Assembly (NCBI GenBank): GCA_030062745.1
Contig: CP099850.1
Location: 6,200,001 to 6,264,000 of the forward strand
Source: Capitulum mitella
Lineage: Eukaryota > Arthropoda > Thecostraca > Pollicipedomorpha > Pollicipedidae
Length of the DNA stretch: 64,000 nucleotides
Direction: 5' to 3'
Below are positions 45,085-58,789 of this stretch, in pieces. The notes under the pieces were generated by a model. The model had not been told where the DNA came from and made no database searches. It worked only from the letters and a program-made list of their open reading frames with translations. The number at the start of each line of letters is the position of its first letter. Within the stretch, counting starts at the first letter, position 1. The translations under genes and the position numbers were made by a program.

Positions 45085-48000
45085 GTGAGTAGTAGAGTGC
45101 AACGAAGGGCGGGCCTGCAGTTCCCGAAATTCCGATGAATGACAGCTGCCACTGTTCTACTCCCGGCCGCGTCACGATTCCGGAGTGCGATCACGCCGCC
45201 CGGCAAGTGGTCAGTCACGTCCTCTGGGCGGGCTTGCACTCCACCTGTCACGTTCGGGCTGTTTTTCGTGGAGCACTTTCCTCGCTTTTTAATTGACTGT
45301 ACGGCTTCCGCGCTGCTGCCTCGAAACGCAGCGAGGTGCAGTGCATTTCCACGAACCACTCTGGGCTGTTCGGCTTTGCACCGCCCCGAACACGTCTATA
45401 TCAGCGGCGTAGAAAAACGCCGCCTTGCAGCGCGGCCACATGCATCATACGCGCGATTTCCTCGGATTATGTCAGCGTGCGGCGGGCCGGACCCAAACGG
45501 TGCCACCTCGATAGTGCGGCAGTCCCTCGCACCCGGGCCGCCGGGCCGGGGCGCGCCTGCCGCGCATCACGGGCCGTCACGCGCGTCGTCACGGACGTGA
45601 CGCCGCGGTGTCCGTGCTGCCGGTGGCGCGCTGTCGGCCGTCCGGGCGCCTGTTGCAGCAGGGTGTCCTGTACTCTGACGCGCTGCAGCGGCTATTTCGG
45701 TGGCCCGGCCGGCGGGGACGCGGGACGCCCTTCGACCGCAGTTGCGCCGCTGCGTCGAGCGAGGCCCGGAAACGATGTGGCCGCCTGCGACGGTGCGCCA
45801 CCGCGCCGCCGACGGAGGCCGTCCCCGGGCGGCATGTATGACAAGGACGGCGACCGGTCCGGGTCTGCAGAGGAGGGGTAATCTGTGGTCCGTGTACAAT
45901 GCTGGTTAGACCGGACCACTGCCGGCCGGCGGGGTCGTACGGACTGACTGCCTCCTCAGGCGGCGGACAGAGGTCATATTCTCGTACTTAGTGGCGATTT
46001 GATGGGGAACCCTGATGTTTGGAAGCCTGGGCTTTGTAACAAGACTATCTGAAACCCTTCTTAAGCGTCTCAACAAATAACTAGCAAAAGAATATCACTA
46101 ACCCATGTGCCCATGTAATTGTCATTTTTTGATGCAAAACGCCAAAAAAACGCCAAACATATCCTCCAAATCAATTTTGTTCCCCGTCTCTTATTTCATT
46201 GCTCCTTCTCAAAATTTATGCCACTTTTGCCTTCTATTCTATTTTCCTGTCTTCCCTCCACTCATCCATCTATCCGATCTTCCACCCATCTGACTCCCCT
46301 CGCCGTGGTCCCATTCTGACCTGTCGCGGCGGCCGCGCCCGGGTGCCCTGCCCCTGACCGGGCCTCAGGCAGGCCAGCCCGTCTGGCTGTCCTGACCGGG
46401 CCGCAGGCAGGCCAGCCCGCCTGGCTGTCCTGACCGGGCGGCGGTCAGGCCGGTCTCGCCTGCCCGTCCTGCTCCTCCTGACCCGGTCTCGGGCAGGCCG
46501 GAACCGCGCGGCTGTTCTCCTGACCGGGTCGAGGGCAGGCCAGCCGCGCTATCCACCGCAAGAATGCGCTCCGCCCGGCGTCGACACGCCAGACACGCAT
46601 TAGCATTCTGCGCGGCCGCCGCTATAAACTAAACACCTCCGGCCCGGCGTCGGCCGACGTCGCCGGCGCCGTGCCCGCGCGTGATTCAGTGCCGGCGGCG
46701 GGCCGTCTCTCCGCGCGCCACGGCAGCGCGCGTCACGGCCGGAATGCCGGTCCGTGGTCCACTACGTGGGCAGGCCTCTTCACGGCGAGCCGGGCAGCGG
46801 ATCACCGTGGGAGAGCAGCTCACGGCGAGGTGCTGGCAGCGTCAGCGCGGGCGTCTGTGTGGTGGTGATCAGAGCAGTGGAGGAGGGCTGCGGCCGGTAC
46901 CAGTATGGGATAGTTACTGCGGAACTGTTAGCCAGCTGTTGGGTTGTTGTTGCTCCTTTGGGACCGTTTGCTCATGAAGTTCAACAGTTGAAAATACCCG
47001 CACCAGGCTCCAAAGCCCTGACGGTCTCTCGGCCGTCGGATGCGATCCGTGTTTGGCGTTTATCCCTGCAGTGGTCTGTGAGGTATTCCGCCTGCGCCTG
47101 CCGACTTTGTCTGGCTTGGGGCGGCAGAAATCGCCACAGACAGCGGCGCCGCCGGGCGATTTCTGTCTCCGATGACGCGTCGGAGGCCGGACGTCGCCGT
47201 CTGCTCTGCCGCTGCGGTCTGCGCTGCAGACAGACCGGGGCCGCGGAGATGGTCTTAAGATAGAGGCCCGCTGAAGCCGCTCAACGGGCCATGCGAGAAA
47301 AATGACAGATGCCCCGGGTGCATGCCTCTGTAAACGCCAGCTGGTTTTGTGCTGCTAAGTTTCGGAAATTGTTTTAGCTGAAGCCGATAACGTTTTTAAA
47401 GTACTCGCTCGTGGCTTTAGATTCTGAAACGTACACATGTTTGTGGTCAAAACATGAACGGTCCATAATAAATCGCTACGTTAATTCGTGCTCTGGTATG
47501 GCCCCAGAACGCAAATTTTATTACGAACGCCACATAACTAACCACCTCTGGCTGTTCTGTGAACAGAGTCAAACAGACCTGGATGCACCCGAAAATGGAG
47601 TTTGCTCTCCACTGAGGAAATGCTTTTGGGGTAACCACCGAATGCTTCGTTCATTCTCGCTCCTCAGTGTCATTTGTCTCCATCACGTCGACATGACGAC
47701 GGATTACACATTTGTCTCTTGTCATTTAGAAGTTACATGTATGTATATATATATATATGTATATATGTCTTTTCCTTTTATTCGGATCATGCCATCTAGT
47801 GGAGTTATGGTTGCGTCTAGAATGTTAACATCAGTATTCGTTCTCTGAATCATAATACCAATCATACGAAGGCTGACAACAAAAAATATGGGAGAAATGA
47901 TGTTGACAGCGCAGAGAGCGGCATACGGAATTTCATCAGGGAATATTCTCCGGTCCTCCGAATGCACTCTACAGATGCGTGACATGTACGGGGCTCTCAC

Positions 48001-49355
48001 ATTTCCTTCAGTCTTCCGGATACATCTCTGTGGCTGAAACTGAATCAGAAAGCAGTTACCATCGGTCAACGTGCATCTGCTTTTTACGCAGGTCAGTTCA
48101 GCAATTCTCAGTCTAACTTGTACCATTCCAAGCTGCTCTTGTCCCATTTCGAACCCGTTTTTCCGTAACCAGGCCATGATGACTCGCTTAGCGACAGGGG
48201 GGGGGGAGAGTCCGACGGTGGCTGCCAGTTTAAAATGATGCATATTTTACATCACGTTCCGTTACTTCTGTAGGGGCTTCACGTGCGGGCCGTCAGCGGC
48301 GGCGGGCGGCGCTTTGCGTGCCGAGCAATACCTGCGTGACGGCGGCTCTGTAAAGATGTCGGCCCAGATTACCCCCACCTGTCGCGGTCGACTTCATTAC
48401 TGCACGCGCCGCACGCCCCCTCAAGACGCTGTTGCGTGACGTCTGCACGCACAGCGTCGCCCGGCATCTCCCAGAAACGGCGCAAAGACAGCCTGGTCCG
48501 CCGCTGTCTCCCCGCGGCCTGCTCGCTCGGTTCGGTGCTCACTGGCAGAGCGTGGTCCGGCTGGGAGCGTGCAGCGCTGTTTTCGGACGCAGGAACAGCG
48601 GCTGGGTTCTGCCGGCGACAGAGCAGACTGCGAGTCGCGACAGACCGCCGCAGTCGCGCCGGGCCGGCGGAAAATCGGCCTGCAGCGTAGCGGCTCTGCA
48701 CGTGGTGACATACGCCGGATTCCGCAGAGATATCCGGGTTGAAGCCGCCCTGTGTTTCGGCTGCAGCAGCAGTTCGGGAAAATAATCTGATGGCGCTCGG
48801 AAGATGGCTTGTGCTGTATCTCTAGAGTTTCTGTCAAGGTCTTCAGCTTTAAAAACGCCCTTATCTCGGCAGCAAAAACGCGAGGTTACTGTAATAGCCA
48901 GCAGTTTTCAAAGCATGCCCCGCCGTCCCAACATGGACTGAACCTGCTTCCGAGAGCAACGCGCGAGAACTTCGATAAACACATCGCGAGTCACATCTGC
49001 GGCGACGATAGGGTTAAGGCCCTCTGTCTCTGGACAACTGGCAGTCAGGTGTCTCCAGGTGGTCTCTCTGGCACCGTCGACACCCGGCAGATGCTAATCC
49101 GACACGTTGTCATTCCGTCCCGCCACCAGGTGGTCCCTGACACGAAAATGAGACAGTTCCGGCTCTACTTGTCACCTCGAGCCTTTCTTCAAATGCTGCG
49201 AGTTTTTTCTGTCACTGTCGCTGTGATAACGGTTACCCGTTCCGGCCTTCACAGCACTTCCTGTATCAGTGTCAGTGGCTATTGTATCCTCATACAGTCT
49301 TTATGAAGACGCGTGGTTGTATGCTGGCCTCCGTTGACGGTGTTGTCCGTTTCAG
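45085..49355 (+). other. Putative intron 5
   Basis: About 4.3 kb from GTGAGT to TTGTCCGTTTCAG. It contains GC-rich blocks at 45090-45920 and 46320-47270, a 38-bp repeat array and a short TA microsatellite at 47741-47767. If the last exon is not real, this is 3' UTR and flank. Confidence 0.5.
46355..46555 (+). repeat. Degenerate ~38-48-bp tandem repeat
   Basis: Units beginning TGACCGGG start at 46355, 46393 and 46431, with more distant ones at 46479 and 46521. Each contains a CAGGCAGGCCAGCC-like block and a CTGTCC end. Confidence 0.85.
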
Positions 49356-49404
49356 CGGCAGTTCCGGCTCCATTCCCCCCGCCGAGTACGTCTCGCCGGT
49401 GTGA
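49356..49404 (+). CDS. ara/caup: Iroquois homeobox protein, probable terminal exon 6
   Basis: A pyrimidine-rich acceptor, TTGTCCGTTTCAG, ends at 49355. The first base completes the aspartate codon left by exon 5. The frame then reads GSSGSIPPAEYVSPV and stops with TGA at 49402-49404. The phase match, the acceptor quality and the ordinary composition of the peptide support it, but the exon is short and I cannot confirm that other Iroquois proteins share this tail. The other possibility is that translation ends with the stop at 45086. Confidence 0.5.
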
Positions 49405-52060
49405 GGGCGACACCCCCTCCTGCCGGCGGCCAGCCGACCCGGCCCTGACCTCTGGCCGGCCAGGTCTCTCCACAGAGGTGAGAGAGCCGCTCACACTCCG
49501 GCCGGGACTGTGAGCCGTCCGCGCCGCCCGGCCAGCCGTCGGCCGGACCGCCTGTCAGCTTAACACCCCGCCACGACACGGCACTGCAGAAAATTAATCC
49601 TGCCAATTACTCGGCGAGATTGGCGTGAGATAGCGCCGCGACTGTCGCCTCGATGTAAGGCCGTACATCACCATCAGCGGCTTAACGACACCAACTTTGT
49701 CCGGTGTCACGGCGAGGCGGCCCAAAACACCAGCCCGCGGCACACGGCGCGTTTTTACGGGAAAACGGGTCCGTTCAGCCTCAACTGTCATCCCGCTCTG
49801 CCGGCCTCCGCGATACGCCCGATGCAGCGCTGATACCGCGGCCAGGTCTATTTATGTTGAAAGGGCCGGCCACTGCCGCGGAGCTGACGGCCAGACGCCT
49901 CCGAGCAAAAACCGGCGATAACGGTGGCTCCGATGTTGCGGGAAGCCTCGACTGAGGCGGGGCGTCCGGCGAGATTGCAATGTAGATTGCGCCTCTTACA
50001 TGATGTTCGGCTGTTCCATGTCGCTGACAGCCTTCCAGACCAGCACTTCTGGTACTCCGCGCTCCGTCGGCCGGGCTTTTGCGGCTGAGGCGCGGCGAGG
50101 ACGGGGTGTCTGAACGTGGCGAGGAACGCCTCCGGTGACGTCCGACTCCGTTTCAGTGTGGCCGCCGGACGGCGCTGTGCAATATCGCCATCATCTGGGG
50201 CCGGAGCCGTCTGGCACGAGCTCGCCATCCTCCGGCCGGGAGCTGCGGCAGCCGGCCGAGCTGCGGGAGCCCAGCTGCCGGTCGGACGCAGCTCAGGCGC
50301 CGAGCGCCGGGCTTTCTGCGGACGACGGCCGCGCCGCGGCGGCCCGCCCAAGACACCGTGACCTGCTATGTGAAAGCTGTGATATCCTACCTTTTGAAGA
50401 GTCGGTTAGCGCCGTAGCGTTTACGTGAATGTCGTGTACTATAGAGAGGTAGTCACCTGCGCCGCCGGACTGGCTGCTAGTATTCCGAGCCGCGTTTGAG
50501 CGTGTACTTGTCGTTTTTCATTTGCGCCGGCCGTGCCAAGGCAATCCTGTGGTGTGTTTTTGTTGACCGCTTGTCACTTCCGGGTGCGTCGTTTGCCACT
50601 GTAAGACCAAAGTCAGTCGCCTTTCTTCAATGGCGCTCGTGACGACCATCGAGGCCGATATGTCAGTTTGGAAATTTTCGCTGTCTGACAATCCGTTTGA
50701 GCAGATTAAGATAGCCACGTCATACGGTGTGCCCTCACTGGGGTAACGCGCTTCCCTCAATGTTGGACCCGTCACGACACTCCGATCTCGACAGTGAGCA
50801 GCCGCTCACTGCAATCGTCACGCGCGCGAGTTTGCGTGCGCGAACCATGCCTGCGAGTGCAATGAGCGTGCACGTTTGCGCGTGCATTGCGAGGGTGCGG
50901 GAACGCGGCGGTGGAATCGCCATTGCTGCTGCTTCCTGGTGTCACCCGAGTCACTTGCCATCAGCAGCTGTCAGCGGCTCACGTCAGGCGCTGTGACCGT
51001 CCGTGACAGCGTCCTGTCCTGAACTGAACCAGTTCAGGCGACCGGATCGACCCGGTTCGGGTTCAGAGGCCGTGCCGGCATGCTTCTGGCATCGGCTAAG
51101 CGGATCGCCCGTCTCGTTTTTTTTAACAATCTGTCTGCTGCTCTGCAAGCTTGACAGCTCGGTCTGCCCAGTCATAATGCTGCCATTGTTCGCTGTACAT
51201 AGGTGTCGAATGGAAAATATAACCCCGGACTGGGAAGGTGTGTTCTTGTAGAGGGAGTTAAGTGCAAGACGTCCAGTTTTTATCTAGCTTTATTGCAGGT
51301 TTATGTCAGTTCAGCACACAGAAACTGGACAGAACACATCGTCACATTGCATCATTCGTATTCATGTTTCGGCTTCACGAGTCGTTGTTTGTTGAGTCCT
51401 TTATTTCTTACTTCGCTCATTATTTTTTAGTTTGTCTATAGCTGGCGTGACCGCTGGCAATATGTGTCAGTAAACGCCAACATTGTAGCTATGAACCCGT
51501 AGTCAGTGGCGCTAATCTCTAATGACGCACGACAGATTGAATAAACGCAAGGGTGCTTCGCAAGGTTCGCCCAACAAACCGCTCCTCCATACACACACAC
51601 ACACTAGCCCAGCCAAGCGCAGTCCGTCAAAACCCCAGTCGACTGCGCACCGGCTGATGGCTGTCAGGTGACTGAAACAGAGACGGCCGAGCTCGGCCCG
51701 CTCCTGCGGGAGACGCCTCACCAGAGTGCGTCTCCCTAGGGGCTCTTCTGACGGACACGGGCGCCACCGAGCAGTCAGCCGTCAGCTGGCCACTCGCGCG
51801 CCCCCTCGGGCGGCGCGCGCATCCCCTCCGGCCGTCCCTCGCCGACCAACGAAAACACGGAAAAGGTGAGGCCGCCAAATGGACCCGGGCCGAATGACAA
51901 TGGGGCTAATGGAGATGAGTTGGCTTTGATTTAGGATCGGTCACCTCCTCGGCGGCGGCGGTCTCCGGGGATCCGTCGCCGGCCAGATGGGCGCCTATTG
52001 ACTCACTCCAAAGCAGGGGGGCGACAGCTGCTCCCCCGACTCAGCTGCAGCGCGGTGGGG
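49405..52060. other. GC-rich 3' UTR and downstream flank
   Basis: Mostly GC-rich to about 51100, with frames on both strands that look like no protein family. AT-rich from 51120 to 51560. No second homeobox gene is seen downstream. Confidence 0.35.
51540..51545 (+). terminator. Candidate polyadenylation signal
   Basis: AATAAA, about 2.1 kb after the probable stop codon and at the end of an AT-rich stretch. The motif occurs by chance often, so this is only a candidate for the Iroquois transcript end. Confidence 0.2.
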
Positions 52061-52130
52061 GGGAGGGGGCACTGCCGAACGGTAATTAATTTATTCGGTT
52101 TAATTATCGGAGCAGGACGTCGGTCGACTT
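51870..52130. promoter_or_regulatory. Candidate 3' regulatory block with homeodomain-type sites
   Basis: GGGGCTAATGGAGATGAG near 51901 and GGTAATTAATTTATTCGGTTTAATTATCGG at 52080-52110 concentrate TAAT cores inside GC-rich DNA. No frame is supported. It may be an enhancer of the Iroquois gene, possibly autoregulatory, by inference only. Confidence 0.3.
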
Positions 52131-53009
52131 GCCGATGAGGTGGCTGGACACCCAGACGTCCCGTTTGACGGTGACACTTAACGAACGGCCCTGCTGGCTC
52201 ACTGACGTAGCGGCGGCCGACCCTTATGACGCACCGACGCAGCGCCAATCGACCCTACTGGCGCACTGACGTAACACCGGCCGTGGAACCCAGACCACTG
52301 AGAACAGAGCCCCGCTCGGCGAGCCGTCTGAACTTGACGAGAAACAAATGATTGCGCGCGGGGTCCAACATTAGCATCGTCCCGCTACGGAGTTGCTCCT
52401 TTGTAAGCGGCGAGTTTTTTGGCCGTCACCCTCCGCCGTTCACCTCTGCAGCGCGAGGCACGCTCTGGGGCCGCATCGTTCATCAGGGCGGGGTGGGGCG
52501 CCGCATTTGGCGTAAAGCGCTGAAACGGTCTCAGCGAAATAGGCCTTTGTCTGAGTTGTGCCAAACTAGCCCGGCTGGCGCACAAAACCGGCGGAGTCTA
52601 GATGTCTGAGCAGGGAGCCGGGTGGCACTCCTGCGTAGAAACGGCTAATTCCGCGTTCTCAGAAACAATCGACTGCGGACGGACTCAGCTGGGATGGCAA
52701 CAAAGATTGGCAAGATTTTAACACACGCACTGGAAAGGGGGCATTTTCGTGTCCCAACCTGTTTTTCTTCAAAGTCTCGAGAACGGATCGGAGCTGGTCG
52801 CTGCTATTTTGTGATATCTTTGGCAATCAAATAACTCGTGGATTGAAACAAAAAAAAACAAAAATCGGCAGGAAATTTTTGAAGTTTGAAGCATCTGAAG
52901 TCAAGCAAAGATGACGAAAATAACGGTTGTTCCTGACAAATGGGAACTTTGCGAAAGGACTAGCGTTCTGCGTAAGATTACCGTTGGAACATAATCAGCC
53001 GACATCATT

Positions 53010-53935
<926 letters not shown>

Positions 53936-56712
53936 GCGTTAGCGTGAAACCCCCTTCCACTGCGAGTGTCAGTGTAAGAGGACATTAAGACGCTGAAAAA
54001 TACACAGTGGAAAATGCGAAGCAGTTGCCAGCCGAGGCCAATCAGTGGTAAAATAATGCAACAAAAGATCGGTACGTTCCGTACATTCGGTATTTCCCGT
54101 TTGACTACCATCTGGCATCTAGCATCCCCGGCAGCGCAAAAATATTGTTGTTTTACCCTGTCGGGGCCTCGTGCAGGATATAGACCGGAATTCATCAACA
54201 AGGGTTTTGGAAGGTTTCGTTTCACACCATTTCCGTCAGCGTGACGTTAAATTCTACCAAAGCAGGGAGGAGTGCCTGCCCCTTCCCCCCCCCCCATTTG
54301 GCGGAATCCAAGAACCCTGGTCATTGGTGAAGATCACGTTTCGATATGCTATTTTGGAAGAGCCAGGTCCACTTCGAGGCACCTTTTTCCATGCAGTAAT
54401 CCTGGCCTTATGTTGAAATTATTCAGCGTTGTTAGAGTCGCTGCGTTGCTCGCCGTGGACCCCTGACCATGTTGTTTAGGAAAAGCATTTCTACGTACGC
54501 ACATACGCCACTGTTCAATATCAAATGTTGAGTTCCGCTGACATGCGTCAGAACGTCTGGGGACTTCGTGCTACCTTTGTCATTGCATTCCTTGTTGCTG
54601 GCATACCCGTGCTCAGAGCAAGGTTCGGAGCCCCGAAACCATTCTCCGTGCGTGGGCTCAGTTTTTTCCGCGCGAGCCACGGAACGATATGAGATTCGTC
54701 ATAACTGAAGCATTTGTGCACGGACCCTTTAGACACGTCCTGTTCATTTAGATGTTCCGGAACCTAATGGTCCCAATCCACTCTCTGGACAAATCCTGTG
54801 ACGTCATAACAAATCCGTAAGATTTGCGCTCCGAACGTCCCCTGGAACACAATATGGCAGCACCGTGAAGGCTGCCAGATAGCCGGCGTTGAACTGCAGG
54901 GACCGCCCGTCACATGATTTCGTCTGCGGAGAATCAGTTTGTAGCAGGGCCTGGACGGGCAGCACCCGCCGACATAACCGACGGTCAAACATGGGCCAGT
55001 GAATTCGACAATGAAACTTTGACACGAACCGCTTGGTTTTCCGTATCTGTTCCTCCCACGATTATGTAGGGTTTCCAAAATTCTGTTCTGATCACGGGTG
55101 GAGCCAGACCGACTTTTAGGAGGAACCTCAGGTCACACTTGGCGCAGTTGAATGTGGAGGAAAAATGGCTATCCAAGAATTTTTTTGGGGCATGGAGCTG
55201 AAAACCTTATATCAGTGTACAGACATATAACTGGGCAGCAATACAGCAATATATTTGTTGACCTGGGTCATTTACAAGGTAGGCCAATCAAATCCATCAA
55301 ATCTATCAAATCATCAAAATCCAAAATGTGGTTTTATGTTAATATTTTTGAAGATAATAGTCCAAACAAAAAATACTGAATATGTATGACTCACCACAGC
55401 ATCTTTTATTTCTGTTCCAGGCTTCAGGTAGATATCAGGTACGGTCACGGACCCATGGCTTAAGTGTCCACCGTCTACGATGACCATATCAGGATGATCA
55501 TAAACAGGGCTTTTCGAAATGTAGTGAATTCAAATAACAAGAAACATTTCCGAAATATATAAAATAAGTCAAAACCATTTTTTCTGACTTTGACTCTGGT
55601 TTGAGCCAGAGTGTTTTGGGCCAGAGTTTACACACCACGACTGGTTTGGGATCATTGGACGTCAAAGGTCATAAGTTGACCCAAGGAACATGCGACCATG
55701 ACGGTTCCTCGTTTTCCGTTCCCCTGGCACCACCTATTCCAACCATATACAAACGATGTAATACGATTTATACTTCTAACGTAAAAAACGACTTAATAAA
55801 CTAAAAACAAGCTTTGAACTTTTACATAAATTTAGGCAAAAAACAAATATTTCTTTAATTTTCCAAGCCTTGTAAACGTTTGCGATTTTTTTCGAATTTC
55901 GAAATGCATGGTCCAAGGGACAATTCCCATTGATTAACTTTCCATTTTTGTCAGTTGCATTAAAATCGGTCAATAAATATTGAAGCTATAAGAAGTAAAA
56001 GATGTTACCTTTTCCGACTTTTTTGCCCCCTGTATCCAAATCTTACAAAATTCAAAAACTCCTGCATATAGTTAACGTCATGGGAAATCGATTGCCGTTT
56101 CTTGACATCAGATCCCATTAATGCTTTCGAGATCTCAAGGGGACGAATACCCCCCGCCTACACGTGAATACGTCCAAGCGTTATAGGTACGGGAGAAAAG
56201 CGTTGAAGAGGTTTAACTTAATACGTGTCAAACACGCAAACAGCAACGAAGTTCCGAATGTGAGACATCCTTGTGGAGAGACAGCATAAATGATCCTCAA
56301 ACAGTGTTTGCAGAAATAGTTTAATGCTGTAAACACTTAAGCGATTTATGCCTGGGTTTTGATGTCGCTGTTATTGTTCAGCTGCCCGTTTATCTTCGTC
56401 ATGCTATGTTTTTTTTTTGGGGGGAGGAAGGGGGTTGCATCTCCCAACTATGTGATTCCTTGGTTATTAACTCAAACCACTGGAAGATCGAAAATGGACT
56501 CTCGTTTCCGTGTCAATAAAAACGCAACGGGAAAATGACGTCTTTGGTGAAATGACATAAGTGATCAAGTACATAACACCCATGATTAGCGATTACAGTG
56601 AAGAATGAAGAAGATTATCGATTCTTCTTCCCAGCTAGGCGTTTTGTCAGCTAGATGAACACCGAATACCGTGCAATTTTTACATGTCTGCAAGCGTTCA
56701 CACATTGTGAAA
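53936..56712. other. No recognisable gene
   Basis: AT-rich. A C-run lies at 54285-54296. The end of a dispersed repeat may lie near 56137-56160, where AAGGGGACGAATACCCCCC resembles the hairpins at 39116 and 53901. Frames show no known motif. Confidence 0.35.
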
Positions 56713-56780
56713 AGGACTTGCACCTGGGACCTCGCACATAATCTCATGCGAACGACACCACAGCTGTTATTTCCCACGCC
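56713..56780 (-). repeat. tRNA-like stretch, possible SINE head
   Basis: On the - strand, TGGTGTCGTTCGCATGAG resembles an A box, and AGGTGCAAGTCC about 36 bases later resembles a B box. The spacing fits a tRNA-derived polymerase III promoter. The acceptor ends do not pair, so this is not a functional tRNA gene. Confidence 0.35.
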
Positions 56781-58383
56781 TTCCTCGGTCTGACGAACAC
56801 GGTTCTGTGAGTTTTGACAAGCCAGTCCAGTCTGCGGTCATGACTCATTCAATCCCACTCTTCGGTTCCGGCGTCTGATCCCTAAAACACAACTTGTTGA
56901 GTTTTGTAACGGCCATACATTTAATCTACGTTTGGGATTTCGTATAAAAACAAAATAATTGACTAAGATTCCTTTTGACATTGCATTTTAAACGCAAAAT
57001 ATTCAATATGTGGAACTCTCAGCTCTCTCAGCTGTAGACGGACATCTTTCAGGTCTCCTTTTTGTAGCCTTCTATGTGGTTTTGGCAAGGCACGACAGCT
57101 TTGCGTGAAAAGCTGTAGGCTGAACTGAGGTCTAGATAAGTAAAGGTCGTCCAACAATTTACACGATATACGCAGAGATTGATAATGCATCCGAGTGGCG
57201 CAGTCAGTTGTTCGTCCGAGACTAGAAGGCGCAACCATAAGTGGGTCTAAATTGACGAAGTGAGAAATGTTCTGAGGTGTTCTGTGGTACCATGCTGGGT
57301 CACTGACTTCCGGTAATATGAATTCGCGCATGATGTACACACATGGATTACATACACTCTTGGAATGCGCATGCACAAAACGATGCCAGCATGCATTGCA
57401 ACATAAAAATGGCATAAGCCTCCTTGAGATATGCACACAAGTGCAAAAAACAAATATGAGTTATGAGGTTATGGGCATGCTGCTAACGGGATTCCAGTCA
57501 CAAACGTGCTAAACAATTTTTGGGCGAGTCTTATTGTGCCGTGAGTCCCCGTACCCGAACTGCACACGTGTGTCCTGCTGTTGAAAAAAGATATTCGCCA
57601 ACCCTAGCGTGTCCGCTGCAGAATGTCCATTCGGCGGGGCTTGGCATGGCCTGTACGCTCTGTCGCATGAAATCGGAACCGACGACGGTCACTCATTAAT
57701 TACAACGTCATGGACGTGGAGCTGAACGCTGTTTGCGCTTTGTGTGCGCGCGGTATGCGGCCAAGCGCAAAAAACGAGGCTCACACTGGCCACGTTGTAC
57801 CATGTTTTCCGCATCGCACTTCGCACAAAGTTTCCTGTATGCTCAGCGGAGCGCAAAACAACGCCTCATGTCTGCAGAAATTGATGGCTCTCTGAACGCT
57901 GTGCATTTGCAGGCACAGGTGAACAGACTACGCGGACGGAAGGTTATCGTGCGGCAAGGTACCAGCTATTTCCATGCATCCGCCAGCCGAATGGGCATTG
58001 CGGTCGCCGGCAAGTCAGGCCGGGTGGGAACACCTGAGTGTCTTCTGTCAAAGGGCAAACAGCATAATGCTGTTCGAGAAAGGACGTAAAGTGATCAGAG
58101 CTGGACATTTTAAGTGAACGAGATCAGCAAACGCCGCCAATGGCCCCTGCCGACTCTTCCTTGCCGTGAAAAGCGAAAAGATAAACAAACAATATAATCA
58201 GGAATCGGAAATGCGACATCTCTTATGGTGCAGTCATCATTTCGCATTGTCATCCATGACCATGCGAAATGATGGTCATCTATGGTCATCTAGGGTTATG
58301 GTCATCTATGACCATGATTTCAAAGTTGAAGAAATCTCAGCATTCTTAGTTTGCAAAGAATGCCAATAATCAGTCGGAACACA
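56781..58383. other. No recognisable gene
   Basis: Frames up to 157 codons (- strand 56963-57436) and 118 codons (+ strand 57733-58089) show no family motif. CATGACCATG-type short repeats occur at 58255-58318. Confidence 0.35.
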
Positions 58384-58440
58384 TCAGATGCAGTCGTTTT
58401 TCACTGCTTTCTTGCATTCCTCCTTCAAGCGAAAGCAACC

Positions 58441-58695
58441 ACTGTTGTAGTGACGGATAGTGACGAATGACTGACTCCAAGGCGTTTTTGACGTTTTCCT
58501 CACATTTTGGCAACATAGCCTCAGCGAACTTTTTACATGCATCAAAATGGCCAGACCACGCCATTCGTCACTGTTGTAGTGACGAATAGTGACGAATGAC
58601 CGACTCCAAGGCGTTTTTGACGTTTTCCTCACATTTTGGCAACGTAGCCTCAACGAACCTTTTACATGCATCAAAATGGCCAGACGCAAGAGGCA
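58441..58695 (-). repeat. 129-bp tandem duplication with 43-codon open unit
   Basis: ACTGTTGTAGTGACG at 58441 and 58570 starts two copies about 95% alike. 129 is a multiple of three, and on the - strand each copy reads SGHFDACK, then LPKCEENVKNALESVIRHY and SLQQ, with one TGA between them. The peptide has an ordinary composition and might be a relic of a coding sequence, but I do not recognise a family. Confidence 0.8.
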
Positions 58696-58789
58696 TCAAA
58701 ATGGCCAGACGCAAGAGGTGAGTGCTCATTAAGCAATGCATGTTGGGGCGACGTGGTCTCTTCATACAGAAATCAAGCGAGAGCAGCAA

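Noticed and set aside
57180..57240. Possible tRNA gene (A-box-like GAGTGGCGCAGTCAGTTG)
   Set aside because: No B box at the proper distance and no acceptor stem; at most a SINE fragment.
58250..58320. CRISPR-like spacing of CATGACCATG/GGTCATCTA repeats
   Set aside because: Short irregular simple repeats in a eukaryotic sequence; spacers are only a few bases.
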